From assembly GCF_014196425.1 (NCBI RefSeq), contig NZ_JACIDR010000001.1:744001-808000 (forward strand): 64,000 nt of DNA, read 5' to 3'. The notes under the pieces are model-generated. The model was not told where the DNA came from, made no database searches, and saw nothing but the letters and a program-made list of their open reading frames with translations. This DNA comes from Hansschlegelia beijingensis. Lineage in GTDB: Bacteria; Pseudomonadota; Alphaproteobacteria; Rhizobiales; Methylopilaceae. The position numbers were made by a program, and so were the translations under genes. Positions 40,371 through 48,720 of this stretch are shown here, one piece after another. Each line of letters begins with the position of its first letter. The stretch's first letter is position 1.

Positions 40371-41198
40371 ATGAGCTGGCTCAAGACATTCTTCAAGAGC
40401 GCTTTCCAGGACGAGACCGAGGAAGAGCAGGACGACGGCGACCTCGCTGCGCTGCTCGACTCGGCCTTCAGGGCCGCTTCGAGAGGCGATTACGAAACTG
40501 CCGTCGCGATGTGGCGGCCGCTCGCGGAGAGCGGCGTTCCGCAGGCGCAGACGAGTCTCGGCGCCTGCTGCGCTGAAGGGCTCGGGACGCCGCGCGATCC
40601 CGCCGCGGCCGCTTCATGGTTCCGGCGCGCCGCCGCGGAAGGCGACGCCGTCGGGCAGCGTCACCTCGCGGCGCTCCACTTCAAGGGCGAAGGCGTGCCC
40701 CAGGACTATGAGGAAGCCCTCCGCCTCTATCGGCTCGCGGCCGAGCAGGGCGACCCTGCGGCGCAGGACATGCTGAGCTGGATGCTGCTGGAGGGGCAGG
40801 GCGGTGACTCGGATCCCGTCGAGGCGCGCCGCTGGGCGCTCGCCGCAGCAGAGCAGGAGATCGCGAGCAGCATGACGCGGCTTGGCCTGATCGCCCAGGA
40901 CGCGCTGGGCATGGAGCGTGATTCCGAGGAGGCCGCCCGCTGGTGGTACGAAGCGGCGCGGCGCGGCGACGCCGACGGGCAGGCGATGCTCGGGGCTGCG
41001 CTCCACCTCGGCGCAGGCGTCGAGAAGGATGATCGCGCGGCGCTGATCTGGCTGCTGCGCGCGGACGCCGCTGGCAGCGCGCTCGCTGAGCGGTTCATTG
41101 GGCCCGCGCGCGACTCGCTTTCGGCGGAGCAGATCGCCGAGGCCGAGCAGGCGGCGCAGCGCACGCCCTATCGGCCCGGCGCCGAGGTGGCGGAGTGA
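40371..41198 (+). CDS. Sel1-like repeat (tetratricopeptide-type) protein
   Basis: The 275-residue protein is a solenoid of about five Sel1 repeats, each with the pattern A-x2-LG-x2-Y/C-x2-GxG-V-x-D-x3-A-x2-W-x3-A-A-x-G-D/x. Examples are AQTSLGACCAEGLGTPRDPAAAASWF and the unit starting GQRHLAALHFKGEGVPQDY. A short acidic N-terminal segment (ETEEEQDDGD) precedes it, with no signal peptide. Such proteins scaffold protein complexes. Its stop overlaps the GTG start of moeA by four bases, so the genes are coupled. Confidence 0.92.
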   Translation: MSWLKTFFKSAFQDETEEEQDDGDLAALLDSAFRAASRGDYETAVAMWRPLAESGVPQAQTSLGACCAEGLGTPRDPAAAASWFRRAAAEGDAVGQRHLAALHFKGEGVPQDYEEALRLYRLAAEQGDPAAQDMLSWMLLEGQGGDSDPVEARRWALAAAEQEIASSMTRLGLIAQDALGMERDSEEAARWWYEAARRGDADGQAMLGAALHLGAGVEKDDRAALIWLLRADAAGSALAERFIGPARDSLSAEQIAEAEQAAQRTPYRPGAEVAE

Positions 41199-42475
41199 CC
41201 GCCGGCGTGCGCTCCATCGGCGAAGTCGGTTCTTTGCTCGCCAGCGACATCTGCGGAGATCCCGGTCTGCTTTCGGCCATGTCGGCGCAGGAAAGGGCGG
41301 CCGCCCTGGTGGCCGGCCCGGTCAAGGCGGAAACCGTCGACCTGGCGCGGCTGCGCGGCCGCATCTCCGCCGAGGACGTCGTGAGCCCGACGCCGCTGCC
41401 GCCGTTCGACCATTCCGCGATGGACGGCTACGCGGTCGCGAGCCTCGACCTTGATCACGTCGTCCGAAGCCGGCTGGCCGCGGGCGCTTCGGGCGAGCCG
41501 GAGACGCTTCGGCCCGGAGACGCGGCGCGCATCTTCACCGGCGCGCCGCTGCCGCCCGGCGCCGTAGCGGTCGCGATGCAGGAGCGCGCCCGCCGCGAAG
41601 GCGACCGGATCCGCCTGGAGTTCAGGCCGGATCACGGCGCGAACATCCGACGCCGGGGCGAGGACGTGGCCGCGGGCGACGTGATCGTGCCGGCGGGAGT
41701 CAGGCTCGACGCGCGCCATCTCGCGATCCTCGCCTCGGCAGGGGTCGAGGCCGTCGCGGTCCGGCGGCCGGTGGTCGTCGGCCTCATGTCGACCGGCGAT
41801 GAATTGCTGCGGCCCGGCGAACCGCTGCGCGCGGGCAGAATCCATGACGCGAACCGACCGATGCTGGCCGCCATCCTCGCGCGGCCGTCGCATGAAGTGG
41901 TCGACCTCGGCGTCGCGCCGGACGATCGGCCGACCCTGACGAAGCTGCTGCTCGAGGCCGCCGAGCGCTGCGACGTGATCGTGACGAGCGGCGCGACGTC
42001 GGTCGGCGACGAGGATCATCTCGCCGCCTCGGTCTCTGCCGCGGGCGGGCGGCTCGATCTCGCGCGGGTGGCGCTCAAGCCGGGCAAGCCGGTCGTGGTC
42101 GGCCACGTGGGCGGCGCGGTTCTCATCGGCCTGCCCGGAAATCCGTTCGCCGCGCTCGTGGCTCACATGCTGATCGGGCGTGTCGCGCTCGAGCGGCTGG
42201 CAGGCCTGACGCCGCGACCGCTGCGGCCGCTGCCGGCGATCGCGGCTTTCGGCCAGCGCGGTCCCGGCTCGCGCACCGAGTTCGCGCCGGCGGCGCTGCT
42301 CGGCGCCGATTCGCGCGGCGTCCTGAGGGTTGAGAAGCTCGGACGCGGCGGGTCGGCCCGGCTCGCGCCGCTGATCGCGGCGGACGGCCTCGCCGTCATT
42401 CCTGCAGGGCGTGAGGAAATCCGGCCGGGCGATCCGATCGGATTCCTCCCCTTCGAAGCCGCGATGGAACTCTAG
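41195..42475 (+). CDS. moeA: Molybdopterin molybdotransferase MoeA
   Basis: The 426-residue protein inserts molybdate into adenylated molybdopterin. Signatures are PLPPFDHSAMDGYAV, the domain with IRRRGEDVAAGDVIVPAG, GLMSTGDELLRPGEPLRAGRIHD, and DVIVTSGATSVGDEDH with LPGNPFAALV. The GTG start at 41195 overlaps the previous gene (GTGA) and has GAGG upstream; ATG 41279 would give a protein closer to the usual length and is a fair alternative. No other molybdenum cofactor genes are adjacent. Confidence 0.94.
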   Translation: MTAGVRSIGEVGSLLASDICGDPGLLSAMSAQERAAALVAGPVKAETVDLARLRGRISAEDVVSPTPLPPFDHSAMDGYAVASLDLDHVVRSRLAAGASGEPETLRPGDAARIFTGAPLPPGAVAVAMQERARREGDRIRLEFRPDHGANIRRRGEDVAAGDVIVPAGVRLDARHLAILASAGVEAVAVRRPVVVGLMSTGDELLRPGEPLRAGRIHDANRPMLAAILARPSHEVVDLGVAPDDRPTLTKLLLEAAERCDVIVTSGATSVGDEDHLAASVSAAGGRLDLARVALKPGKPVVVGHVGGAVLIGLPGNPFAALVAHMLIGRVALERLAGLTPRPLRPLPAIAAFGQRGPGSRTEFAPAALLGADSRGVLRVEKLGRGGSARLAPLIAADGLAVIPAGREEIRPGDPIGFLPFEAAMEL

Positions 42476-42480
42476 GGGCA

Positions 42481-42506
42481 AAAAAAACCGCCCGAACGAC
42501 GGGCGG
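42481..42506 (-). terminator. Rho-independent terminator of the opgGH operon
   Basis: CCGCCCG and CGGGCGG pair around AACGA. On the minus strand the stem is followed by seven T residues, making a strong terminator for the leftward opgG-opgH transcript. It lies five bases after the moeA stop and could help end moeA transcription too. Confidence 0.9.
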
Positions 42507-42609
42507 CAGGCTTGGTTGCGCTTGGCGGCGCCACGAAATTCATCGCGCCGCCAGGAGGGGATTGCCTATACAACAAGCCGAATAAGGCCGAGTTCCGGCG
42601 GGCGCGCAT

Positions 42610-44811
42610 TTATTGTGAGGCGCCGGCGACCTCGATGCGATCGGCGGGCGCCTCGCGCGGCAGCCGCGCCAGGAGCGCCAGAAGGGCCCGGTCGTGCAGC
42701 ACGACGGTCTTCTCCTTGGGCGTAAGCCAGGCGACCGCGTCGCCGAGGTATTCCGCATCCGAGAGCTTGGCCGCCGCCATCACACGGTCGGTCTCGATCG
42801 CCCCCTTCGGGCGACGGGGCGCGGCGGGCAGCATGCGTTCGTGCTCGGCGAAGAAGTTCGGGTCCTGGTGGATGGCGACGAGCGCCTCGGCGTCGTCCGA
42901 GCCGCCTTCGGCCAGCGCCGCGGCGTTGGCGCGCGCGGCGACCGCGATCTCCGGCGCGATCGTCTCTTCCGGGATGAGCATCAGCCCCAGCCGCCGCAAT
43001 GCGAGCCCGGAGCCGAGATGGCCTGACAGCCACGACAGCGGGATCGCAAGCAGCAGTCCGGCGATGGTGGGGGACATCCAGGCCACCAGCGACGGGGCGA
43101 TCGCGGCGCCCGTCACCAGCGTCACGACGCCGAGCGCCGTGTGCCAGCGGTGCCGCTGGACGATCGCCGAGAACGGGATCGAGCCATCGTCGCGCCGCTG
43201 CGGGTTCCAGCCGGTGGCCCGGCCCGCCAGGATCTGGAACACCGAGCCGGACTGGACCAGCATCATGATCGGGGCGAACAGCGAAGACAGGATCACCTCC
43301 AGGACGGAGGAGACGAGGATGCGGATCGTGCCTCCTCCGGCGCGCCGCGACGGGCCGTGCAGCAGGTAGAGCAGCAGTCCGAAAACTTTTGGCGCGAGCA
43401 GGATCGCCATCGTCACGCCGAACAGCGTCAGAGCGCGTTCCGCGTCGAAGCGCGGCCAGGCGGGGAACAGCGAGAACTCGTCGGTGAAATATTCCGGGCG
43501 GATGAACTTGGACTGCAGGGCGAGGGCGATGCCGCAGAGCAGCATGAACATCCAGAACGGCGAGGCGAGATAGGAGAAGATGCCGTTCAGGAAGTGGTAG
43601 CGGCTCAGCGGGTGCAGCCCCCGGGCGTTGAGCAGCGCGGAATGCTGGAGGTTGCCCTGGCACCAGCGCCGGTCGCGCTGCGCCACGTCGATCAGCGACG
43701 GCGGGCTTTCCTCGTAGGAGCCCTCGATCCGGGGCAGCATGTAGACCGCCCAGCCCTTTCGGCGGATCAGCGCCGCTTCCACGAAATCGTGGCTGAGGAT
43801 GAGCCCCCCGAAAGGCGGCTTGCCGGGCAGGTCCGGGAGGCCCGCGCCCGACGCGAAGGCTTCGGTCCGGATGATCGCGTTGTGGCCCCAGTAATTGCCG
43901 TCGCGGCCGTACCAGACGGTGATGCCTGCGGCGATCACCGGGCCATAGACGCGTGACGCGAACTGCTGGACGCGCGCGAAAAGCGTGTTGCGGTTGATGA
44001 CCAGCGGCAGCGTCTGGATGATCCCCGCGTCGGGATCGGCCTCCATGGCGGCGGCGAGCGCGATCACCGCATGGCCGGTCATCAGGCTGTCGGCGTCGAG
44101 CACCAGCATGTGGTCGTAGGCGCCGCCCCAGCGGGTCACGAAGTCTTCGATATTGCCGGCCTTGCGGCGGTGGTTCTTGGCGCGGTGGCGGTAGAACACC
44201 CGCGCGTCGGGCCCGAGCAGTTCGCGCAGCCGCAGGAACGCGCGCTCCTCCGCGATCCACACGTCCGGGTCGGTGGTGTCCGACAACAGGAAGCAGTCGA
44301 AATGGTCGCCGAAGCCGAGCCGCTGCACGTCCTCATAGGCCGCCTGTACGGCGCCGAACACGCGGCTCGGCTGCTCGTTGTAGATCGGCATGACGATCGC
44401 GGTGCGGCTCGTCAGCTTTTCCGGAAGGTCAGGGCGCGTGAGCGCCGCGCGGCCGAACAGGGCGAAGAAGCCAACCACGCTGCTGATGAACGCCAGCGCG
44501 ATCCAAGCGAAGTTGATGACGAACAGCGCAAGCAGCGCCCATTCGAGCACGGTGACGCCGCCGACCTCGACCACGCGGTACATCTCGCGTGCGCCGAAGC
44601 CGGTGACCACGATCGCCCCGACCCCGACAAAGGCGCGCGTCGCCCAAGGGGTGCTCCACGCCTCGGGCCGCGCGCGCGGGCGGGCCTGATCTCGCGACCA
44701 GGCCCGGAGCGGCTGCGCGGGCATCGCGAGCGGCGCCTCCGGCGGCATCGCTTCGGGCGTGTTGGCGCCCGCGGCGCGCGGCGCCCCCCGCTCCTCGATC
44801 ACGCGGTCCAT
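42610..44811 (-). CDS. opgH: Glucan biosynthesis glucosyltransferase OpgH (MdoH)
   Basis: The 733-residue inner-membrane GT2 enzyme polymerises glucose from UDP-glucose into the backbone of osmoregulated periplasmic glucans. Several transmembrane helices flank a cytosolic glycosyltransferase domain with TAIVMPIYNEQPSR, MLVLDADSLMTG (D-x-D), a later catalytic Asp (LSHDFVEAALIRRKGW) and QRDRRWCQGN. I chose ATG 44811, which overlaps the end of opgG by 13 bases; a longer frame to 44874 is within opgG. C-terminal cytosolic tail after the last helix is about 170 residues. Confidence 0.95.
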   Translation of the reverse strand: MDRVIEERGAPRAAGANTPEAMPPEAPLAMPAQPLRAWSRDQARPRARPEAWSTPWATRAFVGVGAIVVTGFGAREMYRVVEVGGVTVLEWALLALFVINFAWIALAFISSVVGFFALFGRAALTRPDLPEKLTSRTAIVMPIYNEQPSRVFGAVQAAYEDVQRLGFGDHFDCFLLSDTTDPDVWIAEERAFLRLRELLGPDARVFYRHRAKNHRRKAGNIEDFVTRWGGAYDHMLVLDADSLMTGHAVIALAAAMEADPDAGIIQTLPLVINRNTLFARVQQFASRVYGPVIAAGITVWYGRDGNYWGHNAIIRTEAFASGAGLPDLPGKPPFGGLILSHDFVEAALIRRKGWAVYMLPRIEGSYEESPPSLIDVAQRDRRWCQGNLQHSALLNARGLHPLSRYHFLNGIFSYLASPFWMFMLLCGIALALQSKFIRPEYFTDEFSLFPAWPRFDAERALTLFGVTMAILLAPKVFGLLLYLLHGPSRRAGGGTIRILVSSVLEVILSSLFAPIMMLVQSGSVFQILAGRATGWNPQRRDDGSIPFSAIVQRHRWHTALGVVTLVTGAAIAPSLVAWMSPTIAGLLLAIPLSWLSGHLGSGLALRRLGLMLIPEETIAPEIAVAARANAAALAEGGSDDAEALVAIHQDPNFFAEHERMLPAAPRRPKGAIETDRVMAAAKLSDAEYLGDAVAWLTPKEKTVVLHDRALLALLARLPREAPADRIEVAGASQ

Positions 44812-46349
44812 CGATAGAGCCAGGTTTCGCTGATCGGGCCGCCGTCGGCCTCGAGCACCAAGCGCAATTCGCAAAGCTCCTCGCCGGCGGGGTCAAGGTC
44901 GAACGTCACCCGGTAGCCCTTTATTTCCGGATTGGGGCGCCCGGACGGCTCGATCACCTTGCCTGCGGAGGTGGAGACATTGGGCCGGATCGCCGCGGCG
45001 CGCGCCGGATCGGCCACGGCCTCGCCGGCGAAGTCCACCACGAAGCGGCGGCGCCTGCCTCCCGCGCTGCCCGTCGTGGTGCCATAGACGATCGCCCCGG
45101 CCGGGCGGTCCGGCGGCGTCCAGCACCAGTGCATGCGGTACGCCATGGAGACGCGCGCGCCCGGCTCCAGCCCCGCCTTCGGCCGCCAGTACGCGACGAT
45201 GTTCTCGTTGATGTCGGTGTCCGTCGGGATCTCGATGAGCTGGAACTGGCCTTCGCCCCAATCGCCGATCGGCTCGACCCAGACGCTCGGCATCCGGTCG
45301 TAGCGGCGGCCGAGATCGTTGTAGGCCGCGAAGCCGCGCTGGCGCTGCAGCAGCCCGAAGCCGCGCGGGTTCTTGTCCAGAAACACGCTGATCTGGAGAT
45401 CGCCCGGGTTGTTCAGGGGGCGCCAGACCCACTCGCCCGCGCCGTTCCAGATCTGCAGCCCGTCGGCGCGGTGGACCTGGCCTCGCACGTCGTCGACGCC
45501 CGCGCGGTCGTTCGGACCGAACAGGAACATGGACGTCATCGGGCCGATGCCGACATGCCCGACCGCCTCGCGCGGGAACAGCGTCAGCTCGACGTCGACC
45601 ACGGTGATCTCGCCGGGCCGCAGAGTGAACCGGTAGGCGCCGGTCAGCCGCCGGCTGTCGAGCAGCGCGTGCGCCACGACGCTTGGGGCGCCGGGGTTGG
45701 GCCGCTCGATCCAGAAGGCACGGAACAGCGGGAACTCCTCGCCGTTCGGTTCGCCGGTGTCGATCGCCAGCCCGCGTGCGGAGGTGCCGAAGATCTGTCC
45801 GCGCGCCAGCGCGCGGAAGATCGTGGCCCCCTGGAAGGTCGCGAAGTCGCGGAATTCCTCGGGCCGGTCGATCGGCGCCCGGGCGCTGAAGCCGGAGAAC
45901 GGAAACGGCTTGTCCGCCGGAGGCTTCGGAGCCTTTCCGTAGTCGAACCAGGACGGGTCGTCCGGCAGCATCCGGACATGTCCCTCGTCGACCGTCGCGA
46001 TGCGGACGGGGGACCGGAAGATGAATCCGCCCGGCAGGAGATCGAGGGTGAAGCCCCGGTTCTCGGCCGCCCAGGGGGCGCGATCCGGCAGCATCCGGAT
46101 CGTTCGGAAGACGTCGAGCGGCAGTTCGGCGTAGCCGTCCGGCAGCAGCGATCGCGGAGCCTCGAAGCCGCGCGTTGCGAGCAGGCGCGCGTGCTCCTCC
46201 AGCGCCTCCCGGCTGAACGGGGCGCCGTCAGCGTAGAGATCCGGCGGGGAGGGCGCGGGCGCAGGGCCGGGCGCGGCCTCTTGCGCGCGGGCGACCCCCG
46301 ACATCAGAGCGGCGACCGAGACGCCGGCGCAAAATTCCCTACGGTTCAT
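44799..46349 (-). CDS. opgG: Periplasmic glucan biosynthesis protein OpgG (MdoG), Tat-type signal
   Basis: The 516-residue protein acts in the periplasm to branch or trim the glucan made by OpgH; recent work on the family shows beta-1,2-glucan hydrolase activity in some members. The N terminus, MNRREFCAGVSVAALMSG, carries a twin-arginine motif rather than the Sec signal of E. coli OpgG. Family segments include DVFRTIRMLPDRAPW, FRAFWIERPNP and MPSVWVEPIGDWGEGQFQLIE. opgH follows with a 13-base overlap. Confidence 0.94.
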   Translation of the reverse strand: MNRREFCAGVSVAALMSGVARAQEAAPGPAPAPSPPDLYADGAPFSREALEEHARLLATRGFEAPRSLLPDGYAELPLDVFRTIRMLPDRAPWAAENRGFTLDLLPGGFIFRSPVRIATVDEGHVRMLPDDPSWFDYGKAPKPPADKPFPFSGFSARAPIDRPEEFRDFATFQGATIFRALARGQIFGTSARGLAIDTGEPNGEEFPLFRAFWIERPNPGAPSVVAHALLDSRRLTGAYRFTLRPGEITVVDVELTLFPREAVGHVGIGPMTSMFLFGPNDRAGVDDVRGQVHRADGLQIWNGAGEWVWRPLNNPGDLQISVFLDKNPRGFGLLQRQRGFAAYNDLGRRYDRMPSVWVEPIGDWGEGQFQLIEIPTDTDINENIVAYWRPKAGLEPGARVSMAYRMHWCWTPPDRPAGAIVYGTTTGSAGGRRRRFVVDFAGEAVADPARAAAIRPNVSTSAGKVIEPSGRPNPEIKGYRVTFDLDPAGEELCELRLVLEADGGPISETWLYRWTA

Positions 46350-46493
46350 CGGCTTAGCGCAAGGCCGGCCGCATCAAGCGGCGAGGCCCGGAGAAAGGGG
46401 CAGGACGGAAGACGGATGATGTTGCGCTCCCACGGCAAATCCAGTGTTGAGCAAGCGCGCGACACCGCCCCAGCTGCGCGATCGCCCGGACGT

Positions 46494-47096
46494 TCAGGGC
46501 CGCATCAGCGGCTCTCCGCCGAAGATCGTCGTATCGCAGGCAAAGCCCTGATCTGCAAGGGTCGCGCAAGCCTGATCGGCCTCCGCCCGGCTTGCGAATG
46601 GGCCGGCGACGAGGTCGACCAGCGGCCCGCCATTCTGGCGGAGCGCTCGTGGCGTCAGCTTGGCCAGCGCCTGGGGGTAACGCGCGGAAAGCGCTCCCCA
46701 GCGGCGGCGCACCGCATCTATCGAGGCGTCGGGGCCCAGAGAGACGGCGAACTGTTGGCCCCGTTCTTCCGGGGCCGCTGGACGGCGGATCGAGCCGGTG
46801 ACCTCCGGCGCGCCGACGGCGGCGGCCAGCTTGAGTTCGCCGAGGCCGCGCTCCAGCCGGGCGACCCGCTCCGCCAGCTCGTCACGCTGGGCGGTCAGCT
46901 CGTGCAGGCTGCGCCGCAGTTCCTGAGATCCGTCAGCTGCGATCAGCCGCTCGGGCGGCGCGCCGCCTCCGGTCCAAGCGGTCACGCTCGCGGCCGCTAT
47001 CGCGACGACCATGAGCGCGCCCCAGATCACGGCGGGCGACGCGGGCGACAGCCCCTCTTCTGAGTGGGCCCGCTCGTCATAATGGCGGTAGTCCAA
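46494..47096 (-). CDS. Membrane protein with coiled coil and SPOR-like C-terminal domain
   Basis: The 200-residue frame begins at TTG 47096 with AGGAG eight bases upstream. A short cytosolic segment is followed by one membrane helix (about 22-41, AVIWGALMVVAIAAASVTAW) and a coiled coil (about 55-90, LRRSLHELTAQRDELAERVARL). The C-terminal 75 residues look like a SPOR fold: GQQFAVSLGPDASIDAVRRRW and LVDLVAGPFASRAEADQACATL. SPOR domains bind denuded peptidoglycan at division sites. It diverges from glmU. Start choice is not certain. Confidence 0.72.
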   Translation of the reverse strand: MDYRHYDERAHSEEGLSPASPAVIWGALMVVAIAAASVTAWTGGGAPPERLIAADGSQELRRSLHELTAQRDELAERVARLERGLGELKLAAAVGAPEVTGSIRRPAAPEERGQQFAVSLGPDASIDAVRRRWGALSARYPQALAKLTPRALRQNGGPLVDLVAGPFASRAEADQACATLADQGFACDTTIFGGEPLMRP

Positions 47097-47261
47097 GCGG
47101 GCGGCTCCTGCGCACCGGTTACGCGGCGCCACAATAGCTGAGTCGGGGCCCTGGCCGGCGCGCCGCGCGGGCTCGGGAGTTGCAGGCGCCGCCACGAGAC
47201 GCCACTGTCTGCCTCGCTCCCGCCTCCGACGGTTCGCCGCCGCCGCCTTCTCGAGTTTGTA

Positions 47262-48623
47262 ATGACCGCCTCTGATCCGCATCGCCGTTGCCTGACCATC
47301 GTGCTCGCCGCCGGCGAAGGCACGCGAATGCGGTCTGATCTGCCGAAGGTCCTGCACAAGGCGGCGGGCCGCACGCTCGTGGCCCACGTGCTCGCCGCAG
47401 CGGCGGAAGCCGGATCGGACGCTCTCGCGGTCGTCGTCGGGCCCGGCCGCGAGGACGTGGCGCAGGAAGCCGTCCGTGCGGCGCCGGAAGCGCGCGTCTT
47501 CGTCCAGGAAGAGCGGCGCGGGACCGCCCACGCCGTGCTGACCGCGCGCGAGGCGATCACGGAAGGCTTCGACGATGTGCTGGTCGTCTACGGCGACACG
47601 CCGCTCGTGCGGCCTGAGACCCTGCGTCGCCTGCGCGCCCCTCTGGCGCATGCCGCCTCGGTCGTGGTGCTGGGCTTCGAGGCCGACGATCCGACCGGCT
47701 ATGGCCGGCTGATATCCGATGGTCCGAACCTCGTCGCCATTCGCGAGGAGCGGGACGCCACGGAGGAAGAGCGGGCGATCAAGCTCTCGAACGCCGGGCT
47801 GATCGCGATCTCGGGCGCTTGCGCGCTCGAACTGCTCGAGCGGATCGGCGATGACAACGCCAAACGCGAGTTCTACCTCACCGACATCGTTGAGGTGGCG
47901 GTGAGGCGGGGCCTCGCGGTCGCCGCGGAAGCAGCCTCCGAGGCGGAGGTTCGCGGCGTAAACACGCGCGCCCAGCTCGCCGAGGTCGAGGCCGCCTTCC
48001 AGGACAGGCTGAGGGCGGCCGCGATGGACGGGGGGGCGACCCTGATCGCGCCCGAAACCGTGTTCTTCTCGCACGACACAAAACTCGGACGCGACGTCAT
48101 CGTGGAGCCGAACGTGGTGTTCGCCACGGGCGTGACGGTCGCGGACGGCGCCGTGATCCACGCCTTCAGCCATCTCGACGGCGCCGAGGTGGGGGCCAGC
48201 GTCTCGGTGGGTCCGTTCGCGCGGCTGCGGCCGGGAACGCGGCTTGCGGCGGGCGCCCGCGTCGGCAACTTCGTCGAGGTCAAGAACGCCGAAGTCGGCG
48301 AAGGCGCCAAACTCAACCACCTCACCTATGTGGGCGACGCCTCCGTCGGAGCGCGCGCCAATCTCGGCGCCGGCACGATCACCTGCAACTATGACGGCGT
48401 CGCCAAGCACCGCACCACGATCGGCGCGGACGCCTTCATCGGCACCAACTCTTCGCTCGTGGCGCCCGTCACGATCGGCGACGGCGCCTATGTGGGCACC
48501 GGCAGCGTGGTGACCGACGACGTGCCCGCTGACGCGCTGGCGATCGCGCGCTCGCGCCAGGTCACCAAGCCGGGCCGCGCCGCAAAGCTGCGCCAGGCGT
48601 TCAAGGTGCGGCGGGACGCCTAG
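47262..48623 (+). CDS. glmU: Bifunctional GlmU (GlcN-1-P acetyltransferase / GlcNAc-1-P uridylyltransferase)
   Basis: The 453-residue protein makes UDP-GlcNAc. The uridylyltransferase domain starts [21 protein letters not shown] and has VYGDTPLV with the metal-binding Asp. The left-handed beta-helix domain has hexapeptide repeats and the acetyl-CoA site [25 protein letters not shown]. Length is standard (E. coli 456). glmS follows 97 bases downstream, so the two hexosamine steps may share transcription. Confidence 0.97.
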   Translation: MTASDPHRRCLTIVLAAGEGTRMRSDLPKVLHKAAGRTLVAHVLAAAAEAGSDALAVVVGPGREDVAQEAVRAAPEARVFVQEERRGTAHAVLTAREAITEGFDDVLVVYGDTPLVRPETLRRLRAPLAHAASVVVLGFEADDPTGYGRLISDGPNLVAIREERDATEEERAIKLSNAGLIAISGACALELLERIGDDNAKREFYLTDIVEVAVRRGLAVAAEAASEAEVRGVNTRAQLAEVEAAFQDRLRAAAMDGGATLIAPETVFFSHDTKLGRDVIVEPNVVFATGVTVADGAVIHAFSHLDGAEVGASVSVGPFARLRPGTRLAAGARVGNFVEVKNAEVGEGAKLNHLTYVGDASVGARANLGAGTITCNYDGVAKHRTTIGADAFIGTNSSLVAPVTIGDGAYVGTGSVVTDDVPADALAIARSRQVTKPGRAAKLRQAFKVRRDA

Positions 48624-48720
48624 TCCTCGTTTCGCCTTGTTTTCACGACGCTCCTTCAGCCGGCGCTAAGCACTCGCGTGCTATCGGCGTGCGGCGGGAC
48701 GATCTGGAGAACTGAGCGGC

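Noticed and set aside
48624-48720. glmS ribozyme upstream of glmS
   Set aside because: The 97-base gap is too short for the catalytic core and lacks its conserved pseudoknot sequences.
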